A stretch of 64,000 nucleotides of DNA from Symsagittifera roscoffensis (GCF_963678635.1 NC_087062.1:99437705-99501704), one strand, 5' to 3'. Positions 10,775 to 23,484 are shown, counted from the stretch's first letter. Made by a program: numbers and translations. The notes: a model not told the origin generated them from the sequence alone.

Positions 10775-12101
10775 CTTCTATTTGTGCCAGTGACGCATCA
10801 TTAAGCAGAAGAAACACTTAGGACCGAACTTTGCAATTTCCTCCCATAAAATCCGACGCCTCATCAACATCGCTTTCATGCCTTGTTTTTAGGTTGGTCA
10901 TGCTGATACTTGACGGTCTGTGAGGCTGCAGTTTGCACAAGAGCGTCTCAAGTCTATGTCATCTTAGGGCTTGCACCAGTTGTTACCCTGATTTGCAGGT
11001 CCATTGTTGAAAAAGCCATAAACGTTTTTGTAATAACCCGACCTCATCGGAGTCTTCGGCAATAGATTTTACTTGGATTTCAGTCGCAGCTCTGCCGGTG
11101 TAGGTGCATTGGTCAAAAGAGGTGTGTAGTGCGTCGCTAACATTGTCCTGAGCTCATCGTTATTCACACCATCAATGAATTTTGAAGCTACTGCCAAGTT
11201 CAACCTGATGTTTCACTAGTTTGGTTGACTACATCTTCCTATCAATTCTAATTCATCTAAGAGTTTTCCTATGGTTTAATCTTCACGCTATCTTTGTTTC
11301 TCGAAGCGCATCATCGGTTGGTGCCCTTGCACTCCCGAGCCAAAGCGGCTCAACAGTATCTCGAATGTTTTTTCGGCAGTATCCAGCTGGTGTTGCTTTT
11401 TCGCCATCGTACAATTCAGGGCTGTCCCTTCCAAGTTGCCGGTGAGCGCACTGCAACTTTGGCTTTCTCTCAAATCTTTTCCTCAAAATGCTGCTTCATG
11501 ACCACTATGCAGGTATTTATACACCCGTCGGATTCATCCTTGTATAGTCTCGATTTTTTTGAACTCTTAGACTTTTTGCTGCGCTCATTGGTCCTGGACA
11601 ACTTCGTGATGAACGTCTCCAGAAACCTGTTCAGAGGATCGAACGCGGTGGCCATCGCTGTTGCATCCCGAGATTATCCCGTCTGATTGTTCATCGCTGT
11701 TGTTCGAGGCCCTGGAACATCCCTCCTGTCGGAGTCGCTGGGCCTTTCCTGGTTTGAGTAATTTCAATTTGAGGAATCACCTTATCTACTTGCTTGTTCC
11801 TCTCACAAATTTCGTTCGTTCGAGACTGGCCTACTGCCAGTAGAGCCCTCTCTGATGTTCGAGGGATTCCTGGGCCTGTTACTCTCAGTGGTGCCACTCG
11901 ATGAGTTATCTCTTCCTCTCGTGGACCCATACATCCATTCTCTGTTTTAATGTTCATTGAAGTTCTCAGTTGCGACATTTGTTATCGATTAAGAGTCCCG
12001 GTCAAAGTAGCGAAATCATGGCCCTGTTCTACGGGAGTAGATTCACTCATTACTCTCTTGATCCCAATTCCATCAGTTTCACGTCCCGCCAGATTCTCAT
12101 A
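10775..12101 (-). pseudogene. Antisense gag-like pseudogene, unit 2
   Basis: Near-identical to 3246-4572. The minus-strand pieces 11978-11691 and 11655-11470 keep the proline/arginine-rich and lysine-rich parts. The reading frame is broken between them by a stop after GLEQQR. It is joined to RT motif A at about 12101. Confidence 0.6.
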
Positions 12102-13357
12102 CTGATAGATGCCGAAAACGCTTTCAACTCACTGAACCGAAAACTGGCATTGAAAAACATCGAAAATACTTGCCCTGTTCTTTTAACAGCAATTAAGAAC
12201 TCCTACTTCAATCCATCTAAACTGTTCGTTAACAAAAAACCATCTGCTCTCAAGAAGGGACAACCCAGAGGGAAACCACTAGCAATGGCCATGTACGGTC
12301 TAGCCATAATAAACCTTATAAAAATTTTATCAGTAGACGATATAATCCAGAAATGGTACGCAGACGACCGAAACGCAGTCGGTAAATTAAGCAATCTACG
12401 AACCGTCCTCGATAAAATTGTATCAATGGAGAAAATTTTTGGCTACCAATGAATTGTCAAGGATGAAAAACTCCGTGAAGCTCATAAAATCTTCGCAACT
12501 ACAGGAATCACGATGAAGGCAGGAGCCCGAGTGCTTGGTTCAGTTATAGGAAAAGAATCTGAATGTAAAAAGTTCCTCGAGTTTCAACAGATTGAGCATA
12601 TCAAAATTTTGAAAAAAAACAAACGAAATTCGATAAAACTTTACCCCAAAACTCTTATGCCTGATATACTAAAAGACTTCAAGAAAAGCTTTCATTTCTT
12701 GCCAGGACAACGCATAACACTATGGAAAACTTAGAAATACGTGCAAATATTATCAAAGAACAATTATTACCTAATCTAGTCGGTTAAGACACTTTAAACG
12801 CCCAGTTTTCCTTGAGATATCTTCATTACCCCTTAAAATGGGCGGACATAACATCAAGCTGCCATCCCATCAGGAAAGCTATCTAGAATGATCCAAGGAA
12901 ACATCACTAGTACTGGAATCTCAAGATCCTGTTACAGCAGTAACACAGCAAGAAAAAATCTGTACGAAAATCAAAAAACTAAAAATCATATAAAAAATCG
13001 AAAAGAAACAAACCACATTAACTTTTTAAATGAAACAGATAAATACGCAATCGACCTGGCCTCTGAAAAAGGAGCCTCTAATTGGCTCAATGCTTTACCA
13101 CTGAGCAGATACAACTTCAACCTGAATAAATTAGAATTCCGAGTTGGTATTTACTTAAGATACGGATGGGAGCCGACAAAAACCCCACTCACATGTGCAT
13201 GTGGTGCTGATTTTAACTTGACACAAGCGCTTCACTGTGCAAAGGCTGGTGACACACACAAAAAAACACAATGAAAATAGAGACACATCCGCCAACCTCA
13301 TGAACGAGGTTTGCCATGACGTCGAGATTGAGCGAAAACTTCAGCCGTTGCAAGGCG
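12102..13357 (+). pseudogene. Second RT/endonuclease piece, composite unit 2
   Basis: Counterpart of 4573-5830. Here the cysteine codon after TQALH is intact (TGT), so the frame at 12888-13274 runs on through the first zinc-knuckle residues (CACG...HC) to a frameshift in the A run after THKK. Confidence 0.8.
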
Positions 13358-13940
13358 AATGGCCCTGTTCTACGGGAGATCTGAACTTCAGAAGCTAAAA
13401 AAGGTTTTTATGTGAACGCAAGATTAACAGTGCGTTCACTTAATTTTAACTATTAACAGTGCAAGAAAAAGGGTATAACAATTTTTCAGAATGCGAAAAC
13501 ATTTATTGAAAATTTTCTAAATTTGTGAGATTTTCTTTATCATGCAAAAATATTTCTCGAAAAACTTTGTGAAAAGCGTATTTGTTAAAAAATCTGTACA
13601 GTTTTTGCAAATTGCAAAAACTTTCATAATGTTTTTTGGCATATTTGTTAAGAAAATCAAAGAAATTCTCAAATATTAAGAAAAATTTCTTTGAAGACTT
13701 TCACATTAAAAAGAAAATTGTAACAAGATTTTCTTGTACTGTTGAAAATTAAAGATTTTGATTTTCTTTGTTGTAACTTTGAACATTAAAAAAATTCTTT
13801 TTTTTTTGCATGTATTTTGATCAAAAATTTCAAAAAAAAATAATCTAATAAGATAGGGAATAACACTTAAATTCATCAATTTTTTAAAAAATTGTGGAAA
13901 CATGCATCATGAAAAACTTTTTCTCGAAGAATTTTGCACA
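13358..13940 (+). repeat. Spacer and AT-rich leader, unit 3
   Basis: Spacer as at 5831, then the leader from about 13456. It ends at the cacttgtcgtc landmark. Confidence 0.8.
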
Positions 13941-16279
13941 CTTGTCGTCAATCATCATGCCGTGCATCTGTTGAGTGAGTCCGCAGGAACTCGATTGTCA
14001 AATTTGGCAAATTAATGCTTCATCATTTGGTATAATATTCACAACTGCTTGGATCGTGCCCGCGCAGCTGAAGTGATATCATCTGCAGCATTGTTCACAC
14101 AGAACTCCGCGGCTGATGATAGTTTTCCAAACTCTATATGATTCTTTTCCACATCGAGCGGGGGTCATCTTCGCTTCCGATCAGTTCACTTGCAAAACGT
14201 GCTCTTCGCTGCTTCGTTGCTATCATTTAAGGTTATCGGAAAATTATTTAATAAGTTTATTACAACAATTAGGCTTATATTGGGATGATTTTGGGAAACG
14301 CCAATACCTTCAGTGTAAGTGAGAGAAGTTCTCCCATATAGTAGATAAGATCTCTACTATTGCACAAAGAGAACCTCAATTGCAAAACTAACAGACACAT
14401 CCAAAGGCGAACTTTCGCTCGACGAGATCGTCAAAGGTAAGACAGTAGAACAGACTCTCAAAGAGAAGCTCTCACCATCTAAACCAATTGATGAGAACTT
14501 TACTGCACCAGTCTCAAACGAAATAATTCCTTTCCATCCATCGACATTTGATCAGATAAACATTCAACATATAAAGAAGGCAGCCATGAGAACGCACGGA
14601 TTGCATGGACCATCTGGCCTCGATGCAAATGAATGGAGATGTCTTTTAACACAGTTCGGGCAACAATCAGTTGAGGTTTCAAAAACAATTGCTAAAATTG
14701 CCAAAAAATTAGTCACCGAAGAACTAAATCCATAACTAATGGAACCATATAACGCATGTAGATTAATACCCTTAGATATGAATCCAGGAGTGAGACCCAT
14801 AGGCATAGGAGAAGTTATGCGTAGAATAATAGGGCGAAAAATAACCAAATGCCTGAAATACGAACTCACGTCGCTTGGTTCGAACTACCAACTCGGTCTA
14901 GGACAATAATGTGGCATTGAATATGCGATCCACATGCTAAGATATCAATACTGCAAAACTTCCGCCGATGCTGTTTTATTGATAGATGCAAAAAACGCTT
15001 TCAACTCGCTGAACCGAAAACTGGCATTGAAAAACATCGAAAATACTTGCCCTTTTCTTTTAACAGCAATTAAGAACTCCTACTCCAATCCATCTAAACT
15101 GTTCGTTGACAAAAAACCATCTGCTCTCAAGAAGGGACAACCACTAGCAATGGCCATGTACGGTCTAACCCTAATAAACCTTATAAACCTCAGAGGGAAA
15201 CCACTAGCAATGGCCATGTACGGTCTAGCCATAATAAACCTTATAAAAATTTTATCAGTTGACGATGTAATCCAGAAATGGTACGCAGACGACCGAAACG
15301 CAGTCGGTAAATTAAGCAATCTACGAACCGTCCTCGATAAAATTGTATCACTGGGTAAAATTTTCGGCTACCAATGAATTGTCAAGGATGAAAAACTCGG
15401 TGAAGCTCAGAAAATCTTCGCAAATACAGGCATCACGATGAAGGCAGGAGCCCGAGTGCTTGGTTCAGTTATAGGAGCAGAATCTGAATGTAAAAAGTTC
15501 CTCGAGTTTCAACAGAATGAGCATATCAGAATTTTGAAAAAACAAACGAAATTAGATAAAACCTTACCCCAAAATGCTTATGCCTGATATACTAAAAGAC
15601 TTCAAGAAAAGTTTTCATTTCTTGCTAGGACAACGCCTAACACTATGGAAAACATAGAAATAAGTGCAAATATTATCAAAGAACATTTATTACCTAACCT
15701 AGTCGGTTAAGACACTTTAAACGCCCAGTTCCGTGAGATATCTTCATTACCCCTTAAAATGGGCGGACTTAACATCAAGCTGCCATCCCATCAGGAAAGC
15801 TATCTAGAATGGTCTAAAGAAACATCACTAGTACTGGAATCTCAAGATCCTGTTACAGCAGTAACACAGCAAGAAAAAATCTGTACGAAAATCAAAAAAT
15901 TAAAAACGATAGAAAAAATCGAAAAAAAAACAAACCACATTAACTTTTTAAATGAAACAGATAAATACGCAATCGACCTGGCCCCTGAAAAATGAGCCTC
16001 TAATTGGCTCAATGCTTTACCACTGAGCAGATACAACTTCAACCTGAATAAATTAGAATTCCGAGATGGTATTTACTTAAGATACGGATGGGAGCCGACC
16101 AAAACCCCACTCACATGTGCATGTGGTGTTGATTTTAACTTGACACAAGCGCTTCACTGTGCAAAGGCTGGTGACACACACAAAAACACAATGAAAATAG
16201 AGACACATCCGCCAACCTCATGAAAGAGGTTTGCCATGACGTCGAGATTGAGCAAAAACTTCAGCCGTTGCAAGGCGAA
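13941..16279 (+). pseudogene. Dead REL-type LINE reverse transcriptase, composite unit 3
   Basis: Offset 5.72 kb from unit 2 and nearly identical, including the duplicated motif B (15139-15258) and YADD. Private changes include a TAA at 14731-14733 in the EELNP segment, which breaks a frame that is open in unit 2. Confidence 0.85.
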
Positions 16280-16494
16280 TGGCCCTGTTCTACGGGAGAT
16301 CTGAACTTCGTAGAAGCTAAAAAAGGTTTTTATGTGAACGCAAGATGGGCTGTTGAGCCAAACATGGAGTTATGTAGCAGATTGTTTTTGGAGGGTATGC
16401 ATCCCCCTCTCAAGGATTCGACCCCTGACTACCCAAAGGGTCCCCCTTTTGGTACTATTTTTAGCCCTTCATTGATCAAAATATCAAATACTTC
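16280..16494. mobile_element. Spacer plus hAT-like terminal piece, unit 3
   Basis: The hAT-like part is about 16389-16490. It abuts the truncated zinc knuckle of the gag pseudogene. Confidence 0.6.
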
Positions 16495-18000
16495 CTTCTA
16501 TTTGTGCCAGTGACGCATCATTAAGCAGAAGAAACACTTAGGACCGAACTTTGCAATTTCCTCCCATAAAATCCGACGCCTCATCAACATCGCTTTCATG
16601 CCTTGTTTTTAGGTTGGTCATGCTGATACTTGACGGTCTGTGAGGCTGCAGTTTGCACAAGAGCGTCTCAAGTCTATGTCATCTTAGGGCTTGCACCAGT
16701 TGTTTCCTGATTTGCAGGTCCATTGTTGAAAAAGCCATAAACGTTTTTGTAATAACCCGACCTCATCGGAGTCTTCGGCAATAGATTTTCCTTGGATTTC
16801 AGTCGCAGCTCTGCCGGTGTAGGTGCATTGGTCAAAAGAGGTGTGTAGTGCGTCGCTAACATTGTCCTGAGCTCATCGTTATTCACACCATCAATGAATT
16901 TTGAAGCTACTGCCAAGTTCAACCTGATGTTTCACTAGTTTGGTTGACTACATCTTCTTATCAATTCTAATTCATCTAAGAGTTTGCCTATGGTTTAATC
17001 TTCACGCTATCTTTGTTTCTCGAAGCGCATCATCGGTTGGTGCCCTTGCACTCCCGAGCCAAAGCGGCTCAACAGTATCTCGAATGTTTTTTCGGCAGTA
17101 TCCAGCTGGTGTTGCTTTTTCGCCATCGCACATTTCAGGGCTGTCCCTTCCAAGTTGCCGGTGAGCGCACTGCAATTTTGGCTTTCTCTCAAATCTTTTC
17201 CTCAAAATGCTGCTTCATGACCACTATGCAGGTATTTATACACCCGCCGGATTCATCCTTGTATAGTCTCGATTTTTTTGAACTCTTAGACTTTTTGCTG
17301 CGCTCATTGGTCCTGGACAACTTCGTGATGAACGTCTCCAGAAACCTGTTCAGAGGATCGAACGCGGTGGCCATCGCTGTTGCATCCCGAGATTATCCCG
17401 TCTGATTGTTCATCGCTGTTGTTTGAGGCCCTGGAACATCCCTCCTGTCGGAGTCGCTGGGCCTTTCCTGGTTTGAGTAATTTCAATTTGAGGAATCACC
17501 TTATCTACTTGCTTGTTCCTCTCACAAATTTCGTTCGTTCGAGACTGGCCTACTGCCAGTAGAACCCTCTCTGATGTTCGAGGGATTCCTGGGCCTGTTA
17601 CTCTCAGTGGTGCCACTCGATGAGTTATCTCTTCCTCTCGTGGACCCATACATCCATTCTCTGTTTTAATGTTCATTGAAGTTCTCAGTTGCGACATTTG
17701 TTATCGATTAAGAGTCCCGGTCAAAGTAGCGAAATCATGGCCCTGTTGTACGGGAGTAGATTCACTCATTACTCTCTTGATCCCAATTCCATCAGTTTCA
17801 CGTCCCGCCAGATTCTCATCCTGATCAAGCTCTGATGAACCTCTACTTCCAATATTGAACTTTTGTCGTACCAGGCCTTTTGACTCCTTGATACAACCCT
17901 TCCGCATGAAATTTTTTTGCCCTTCTTGTCCGAGTCTTTTTGGTTCTCTCCACAAAAGCTTTATTCAATGAATCCCTTCGTCTCTTCAGTATAAACATCC
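16495..18000 (-). pseudogene. Antisense gag-like pseudogene, longest copy
   Basis: On the minus strand, from 18000 leftward: a basic N-terminal part (frame 17955-17701), a second frame 17697-17410, a lysine-rich part 17374-17189, the FGSGVQGHQPMMRFEKQR segment at about 17060-17007, and 16922-16674 with FIDGVNNDELRTML followed by PTPAELRLKSKE. Then comes GPKCFFC at 16536-16525. From memory, this order (FGSG..G.QPMM.FE, FIDGV..DELRTMLATHYT, CFFC zinc knuckle) matches gag-like polyproteins of LTR retrotransposons in cnidarians and sponges. At least four stops or frameshifts interrupt it, and the knuckle is cut after its first two cysteines. No protease or polymerase part is present. It extends about 180 bp further than units 1 and 2, marking the array edge. 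Confidence 0.6.
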
Positions 18001-18903
18001 TAAAGCTATCACATCTTTAATCATCTTAACATGTTGCTTTTTACTGCTCACTCATTTGACTCGCTTTCTTTCTCATTTGGCTCGCTTTCTTTCTTATTTG
18101 TTGTCTAAGATAATAGAAACAAAATACGATATTTTCCGAAAGTTTTAACTAACAAGTGACCACGAATCTTACAAAAGTATCACCTTACAGCGTATCTCTA
18201 ATTTATGTACAACAATTGTAGTATAAACAACTGGAATTTTTTGAAATAATCGACTAAAAGATATTCTGTCAAATCTAGAATTAGTATTTGTATCAAATTC
18301 AAAGTAGTAATCGAAAAAATGTTCCTTATCTTCAATTGTGGTTTCACAGGCTCTTCCATTGTTTTGTTTTTTACTGATCGAACACTCAACCTGAGTTAAC
18401 TCTTTTAAAAAAAACTTTCTTAATACACTTGGCAGTACTCTTCTTTTCTAAAACCTCCTCTCCATCTTTTTAACAAAATTATTAAAGTTTCTGTGTTTCG
18501 ATACAAATTAAAACTATGTATGAGTCATCGCGATTTCCCTAATGGAAGTAGAAACAATTATGAAAGTTTTTTGTGATTTTTCCCCGTATTGAAATTGCGT
18601 AGGCGTTACTATTTTTATAGAAATCTGTAAAAATCATTCTTGACAATGGCAGCTGCTATTTGCCAAGTTCTTCCCAGTTTTTATTCAGAATAAAATATTA
18701 AATCATTGATTATTTCTGTTTCCAACGCTTTTTACGAAAAATAAATTGTAATCGAAGATTTTTTCGTGTCTACTCACAATTTTTTTTGTTCCTTGGGAGG
18801 TTGAAAGTTTCAATTAATTTTAAAAGGAACATCTTTTAGCCAAAATCTTCAGAGATTAGACAATTATCAATACATATATCAAGAAATTCATTGTCTTTTC
18901 ACT
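18001..18903. other. No recognisable gene
   Basis: AT-rich single-copy-looking DNA. A 21-bp near-duplicate (tcatttgactcgctttcttt) lies at about 18053-18094. A short minus-strand frame at 18389-18198 (MSVRSVKNKTMEEPVK...) resembles nothing I know. Confidence 0.5.
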
Positions 18904-19242
18904 TTGGACCAACACAGATTCTATTCAAATTTTGTCACATCAAGTGATGAAGTACTCAATCAGGCTAATTGCGGAATGCAGCATCACTTACAATGGATAA
19001 GAGCTAAAAAAACACCAAGCGTATCAAGTAAACAACTCGTTCGAAAAAATTTCATAAAACACTATCTAAATTCTAATCAAAAACTTGCATCTACGCAAAC
19101 TCTGGGCTCAGCAATTCTAGACAGAATTCAAAAGAATCAACACTTAAAATTTGAATCTGATTTGTTCAAATTAATTGATCGTTCTATTGATGGTTATGAC
19201 TCAGTAAATAGTGAGCGTGTCAATTTTTCTAATATTTTTTGA
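18904..19242 (+). CDS. Unrecognised open frame, 112 codons
   Basis: A frame of 112 codons opens at a TTG. The first ATG is at 18976, which leaves 88 codons. The predicted product is polar and rich in Asn, Gln, Ser and Lys, with no signal peptide, membrane segment or motif I recognise. It lies just outside the composite array in AT-rich DNA. It could be a chance frame, a host exon or a remnant of another element. I see no clear splice acceptor or donor bounding it. Confidence 0.15.
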   Translation: MDQHRFYSNFVTSSDEVLNQANCGMQHHLQWIRAKKTPSVSSKQLVRKNFIKHYLNSNQKLASTQTLGSAILDRIQKNQHLKFESDLFKLIDRSIDGYDSVNSERVNFSNIF

Positions 19243-19439
19243 TTATTTCATCATAAAATTTTTCTCAAATTTGTTTTATTTCAATTCAAAAGCTTTTCAA
19301 CGAATACATTTATATTTTTTTTTCTACAAGATGCAAAAAAAATAATAATTTTTTAACAGATATGGATATTTCAGTGAAAAATTTCTGCAGGACACAATTT
19401 TTTTCATATATTTTTTTAAAAAGTTTTTGCAAAAACCTA
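19243..19439. other. AT-rich spacer, no feature seen
   Basis: Low-complexity A/T-rich DNA between the open frame and the old leader arm. Nothing recognisable. Confidence 0.5.
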
Positions 19440-19880
19440 ACTTCCTTTCTCTCATTGTTAAATTATTGGTTAACAATTATCAGTATTGATGACTTTGAGT
19501 GCTATTTCTTATCATAGTTCATTGTTTTTCTGCGTTTTTTGATCAATTTACATGCAGAAAAATGAATTTTGTAATGATCAAAGTTAGAACAAAGAAGTTC
19601 ATCAATTTTAATTTTCATCAGTGCAAGAAACTCTTGTTACAATTTTCTTTAAAATGCGAAAACATTTAACGAAATTTTTCTTAATTTGCGAGATTTTCTT
19701 TGTTTTTTTTAACAAGTGTGCAAAAAATATTATGAAAGTTTTTGCAATTTGCAAAAATTGTACAGATTTTTTAACAAATATGCGAAATTTTTCGAAAATT
19801 TTTTTTGGATGATGCAAAAACAAATTTTTAAAAAACAAATGCAAAAACCAATTTTTTTTACTTACGCATATGCTTAAAAA
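19440..19880 (-). repeat. Old diverged leader piece, partly inverted
   Basis: Contains the leader core in opposite orientation (attatgaaagtttttgcaat near 19727-19748, then gtacagattttttaacaaat). Outer-arm landmarks (gactttgagtgctattt near 19490, catcagtgcaag near 19616) are also present. Clearly more diverged than the leaders of the flanking arrays. Confidence 0.6.
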
Positions 19881-19904
19881 CACAAACCATTTTAATGTAA
19901 AAAA

Positions 19905-20612
19905 ACTTGTTAAATTATTGCAAAAAAGTTTTCATAATTGAGGACTTTGAGTGCTATTCTCTAACTTTATACATTGTTCTTCTGATTTTTTTAAATCAAT
20001 ATACATGCAAAAAAAGATTTTTTTTAAATCAAAATTGAAACAAAAAAATTCCTTTACTTTAACTATTAACAGTGCAAGAAAAAGGGGTATAACATTTTTT
20101 CAGAATGCGAAAACATTTATTGAAAATTTTCTAAATTTGTGAGATTTTCTTTATCATGCAAAAAGTTTTCTCGAAAAACTTTGTGAAAAGCGTATTTGTT
20201 AAAAAATCTGTACAGTTTTTGCAAATTGCAAAAACTTTCATAATATTTTTTGGCATATTTGTTAAGAAAATCAAAGAAATTATCGAATATTAAGAAAAAT
20301 TTCTTTGAAGATTTTCACATTAGAAAGAAAATTGTAACAAGATTTTCTTGTACTGTTGAAAATTAAAGATTATGATTTTCTTTGATGTAACTTTGAACAG
20401 TAAAAAATTCTTTTTTTTTGCATGTATTTTGATCAAAAATCTCAAAAAAAAACAATGTAATAAGATAGGGAATAACACTTAAATTCATCAATATTTTAAA
20501 AAATCATGAAAAGTTGCATCATGAAAAATTTTTTCTCGAAGAATTTTGCTTATTTGTTAAAAATTGTAAACAGTTTTTGCAAAATGCAAAAATTTTCATA
20601 ATATTTTTTGCA
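19905..20612 (+). repeat. Palindromic AT-rich leader, copy 1
   Basis: The sequence folds back on itself around TTTTTGCAAATTGCAAAAA (20216-20234). Paired landmarks are cagtgcaagaa (20070) with ttcttgtactg (20345), atacatgcaaaaaaa (20001) with ttttttttgcatgtat (20412), and agtgctattctct (19949) with agggaataacact (20467). The arms are about 280 bp and imperfect. From about 20500 the central part is repeated in direct orientation (second core TTTTTGCAAAATGCAAAAA near 20575). Whether it serves as the element's promoter is unknown. Confidence 0.75.
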
Positions 20613-23484
20613 CACTTGTCGTCAATCATCATGCCCTGCATCTGTTGAGTGAGTCCGCAGGAATTCGATTGTCAAATTTGGCAAATGAATGCTTCGTAAA
20701 TTGGTATAATATTCACAGCTGCTTGGATCGTGCCCGGGCAGCTGGTGTGATAACATCTGCAGCATTGTTCACACAGAATTCCGCAGTTGATGATAGTTTT
20801 CCCAACTCTATATGATTGTTTTCCACATGGAGCAAGTCATCTTCGCTTCCGATCAGTTCACTTGCAAAACGCGCTCTTCGCTGCTTCGTTGCTATCAATT
20901 AAGGTTATCGGAAAAATATTTAATAAGTTTATTACAACAATTAGGCTTATGTTGGGATGATCTTGGGAAACGCCAATACCTTCAGAGTAAGTGAGAGAAG
21001 TTCTCCCATATAGTAGATAAGATCTCTACTATTGCACAAAGAGAACCTCAATTGCAAAACTAACAGACACATCCAATGGCGTTCTTTCGCTCGACGAGAT
21101 CGTCAAAGGTGAGACAGTAGAACAGACTCTCAAAGAGAAGCTCTCACCATCTAAACCAATTGATGAGAACTTAACTACACCAGTCTCAAACGAAACAATT
21201 CCTTTCCATCCATCGACATTTGATCAGATAAACATTCAACATATAAAGAAGGCAGCCATGAGAACGCACGGATTGCATGGACCATCAATGCAAATGAATG
21301 GAGATGTATTTTAACATAGTTCGGGCAACAATCAGTTGAGGTTTCAAAAACATTTGCTAAAATTGCCAAAAAAATTAGTCACCGAAGAACTAAATCCAGA
21401 ACTAATGGAACCATATAACGCAGGTAGATTAATACCCTTAGATAAGAATCCAGGAGTAAGACCCATAGGCATAGGAGAAGTTATGCGTAAAATAATAGGT
21501 CAAAAAATAACCAAATGCCTGAAATACGAACTCACGTCGCTTGGTTTGAACTACCAACTCTGTCTAGGACAATAATGTGGCATTGAATATGCGATCCACA
21601 TGCTAAGATATCAATACAGCAAAACTTCCGCCAATGCTGTTTTACTGATAGATGCCGAAAACGCTTTCAACTCGCTGAACCGAAAACTGGCATTGAAAAA
21701 CATCGAAAATACTTGCCCTTTTCTTTTAACAGCAATTAAGAACTCCTACCCCAATCCATCTAAACTGTTCGTTAACAAAAAACCATCTGCTCTCAAGAAG
21801 GGACAACCCAGAGGGAAACCACTAGCAATGGCCATGTACGGTCTAGCCATAATAAACCTTATTAAAATTTTATCAGTAGACGATGTAATCCAGAAATGGT
21901 ACGCAGACGACCGAAACGCAGTCGGTAAATTAAGCAATCTACGAACCGTCCTCGATAAAATTGTATCACTGGGTAAAATTTTCGGCTACCAATGAATTGT
22001 CAAAGATGAAAAACTCGGTGAAGCTCAGAAAATCTTCGCAAATACAGGAATCACGATGAAGGCAGGAGCCCGAGTGCTTGGTTCAGTTATAGGAACAGAA
22101 TCTGAATGTAAAAAGTTCCTCGAGTTTCAACAGAATGAGCATATCAAAATTTTGAAAAAACAAACGAAATTCGCTAAAACCTTACCCCAAAACGCTTATG
22201 CCTGATATACTAAAAGACTTCAAGAAAAGCTTTCATTTCTTGCCAGGACAACGCCTAACCTTATGGAAAACTTAGAAATAAGTGCAAATATTATCAAAGA
22301 ACAATTATTACCTAACCTAGTCGGTTAAGACACTTTAAACGCCCAGTTCCGTGAGATATCTTCATTACCCCTTAAAATGGGCGGAATTAACATCAAGCTG
22401 CCATCCCATCAGGAAAGCTATCTAGAATGGTCTAAAGAAACGTCACTAGTACTGGAATCTCAAGATCCTGTTACAGCAGAACACAGCAAGAAAAAATCTG
22501 TACGAAAATCAAAAAATTAGAAATGATAGAAAAATCGAAAAAAAAATAAACCACATTAACTCTTTAAATGAAACAGATAAATACGCAATCGACCTGGCCT
22601 CTGAAAACTGAGCCTCTAATTGGCTCAATGCTTTACCACTGAGCAGATACAACTTCAACCTGAATAAATCAGAATTCCGAGATGGTATTTACTTAAGATA
22701 CGGATGGGAGCCGACCAAAAAACCACTCACATGTGCATGTGGTGCTAATTTTAACTTGACACAAGCACTTCACTGTGCAAAGGCTGGTGACACACACAAA
22801 AAACACAATGAAAATAGAGACACATTTGCCAACCTCATGAACGAGGTTTGCCATGACGTCGAGATTGAGCCGAAACTTCAGCCGTTGCAAGGCGAAAGCT
22901 TTGTCAACAATTCAACTACAACTGAAGATGAGGCACGACTTGACATTAAGGCAAACAGACTCTGGGGTTCACGATTCAGCCGCGCTTTCTTTGATGTGAA
23001 AATTTTCAACTCCCAAGCCAAAACATCGCTAAAACTTCATAAAGACGCATACAAATACCACCAAACGCTGAAGAACTCCAAATATCAGCAAAGAGTTTTA
23101 AACGTAGAGCAGAGTAGCTTCTGCCCGCAACTTTTCGGATGCACCTGTGACGCTGCTCCAACAGCCACGCGACCATGGAGCGATTAGCAGAAAAACTAAA
23201 TGAAAAAAGACAAGAAAGCTATCCAGAATCTATAAACTACCTAAGAACTAAAATAAGCTTCCCGCTCCTGAGGAGCTCTATAGTTTGTATAAGCGTGTGC
23301 AGATCGCTACGCAAAGTTCAATTGATCGACATCTCCATAAGCGCTATTGTAGAGGAAGGACGGCTAAGGTAAATAAACGTTACGACGATGCATTTGATGC
23401 TGATTTATGACTTTATTGCTGATGTATATGCATTTTTATAATGCTGGTATGGCCGTATCCAGCTTTTGCACTTACCGTAACCAA
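20613..23484 (+). pseudogene. Dead REL-type LINE, array copy 1
   Basis: RT frames 21336-21575 and 21600-21995 (single motif B, YADD at about 21900), GGINIKLP near 22380, zinc-knuckle and nuclease frame 22756-23187, and a C-terminal frame 23175-23372. Private changes are a 10-bp loss in the GPSGLDANEW segment near 21285, one lost base near 22480 and a frameshift at about 23170. The five family-wide stops are present. Confidence 0.85.

Larger units (their letters stand above)
1..18000 (+). mobile_element. Composite tandem array: REL-type LINE + hAT-like piece + antisense gag
   Basis: Blocks recur in fixed order: AT-rich leader, RT, start of the endonuclease region, spacer, hAT-like piece, antisense gag, then a second RT/endonuclease piece. 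Block starts are at about 535, 5920 (short block), 7735 and 13456. The units beginning at 7735 and 13456 are offset by about 5.72 kb and nearly identical. Positions 1-5880 also match about 7196-13400, so the pattern is of higher order. The first unit is about 330 bp shorter because of a deletion near 1311-1420. The array ends on its right inside the gag part, near 18000. The copies look young. Repeat number could be affected by assembly error. Confidence 0.85.

Noticed and set aside
22756-23372. Restriction-like nuclease as a host gene
   Set aside because: It recurs in all four units downstream of RT at fixed spacing, so it is part of the retrotransposon.
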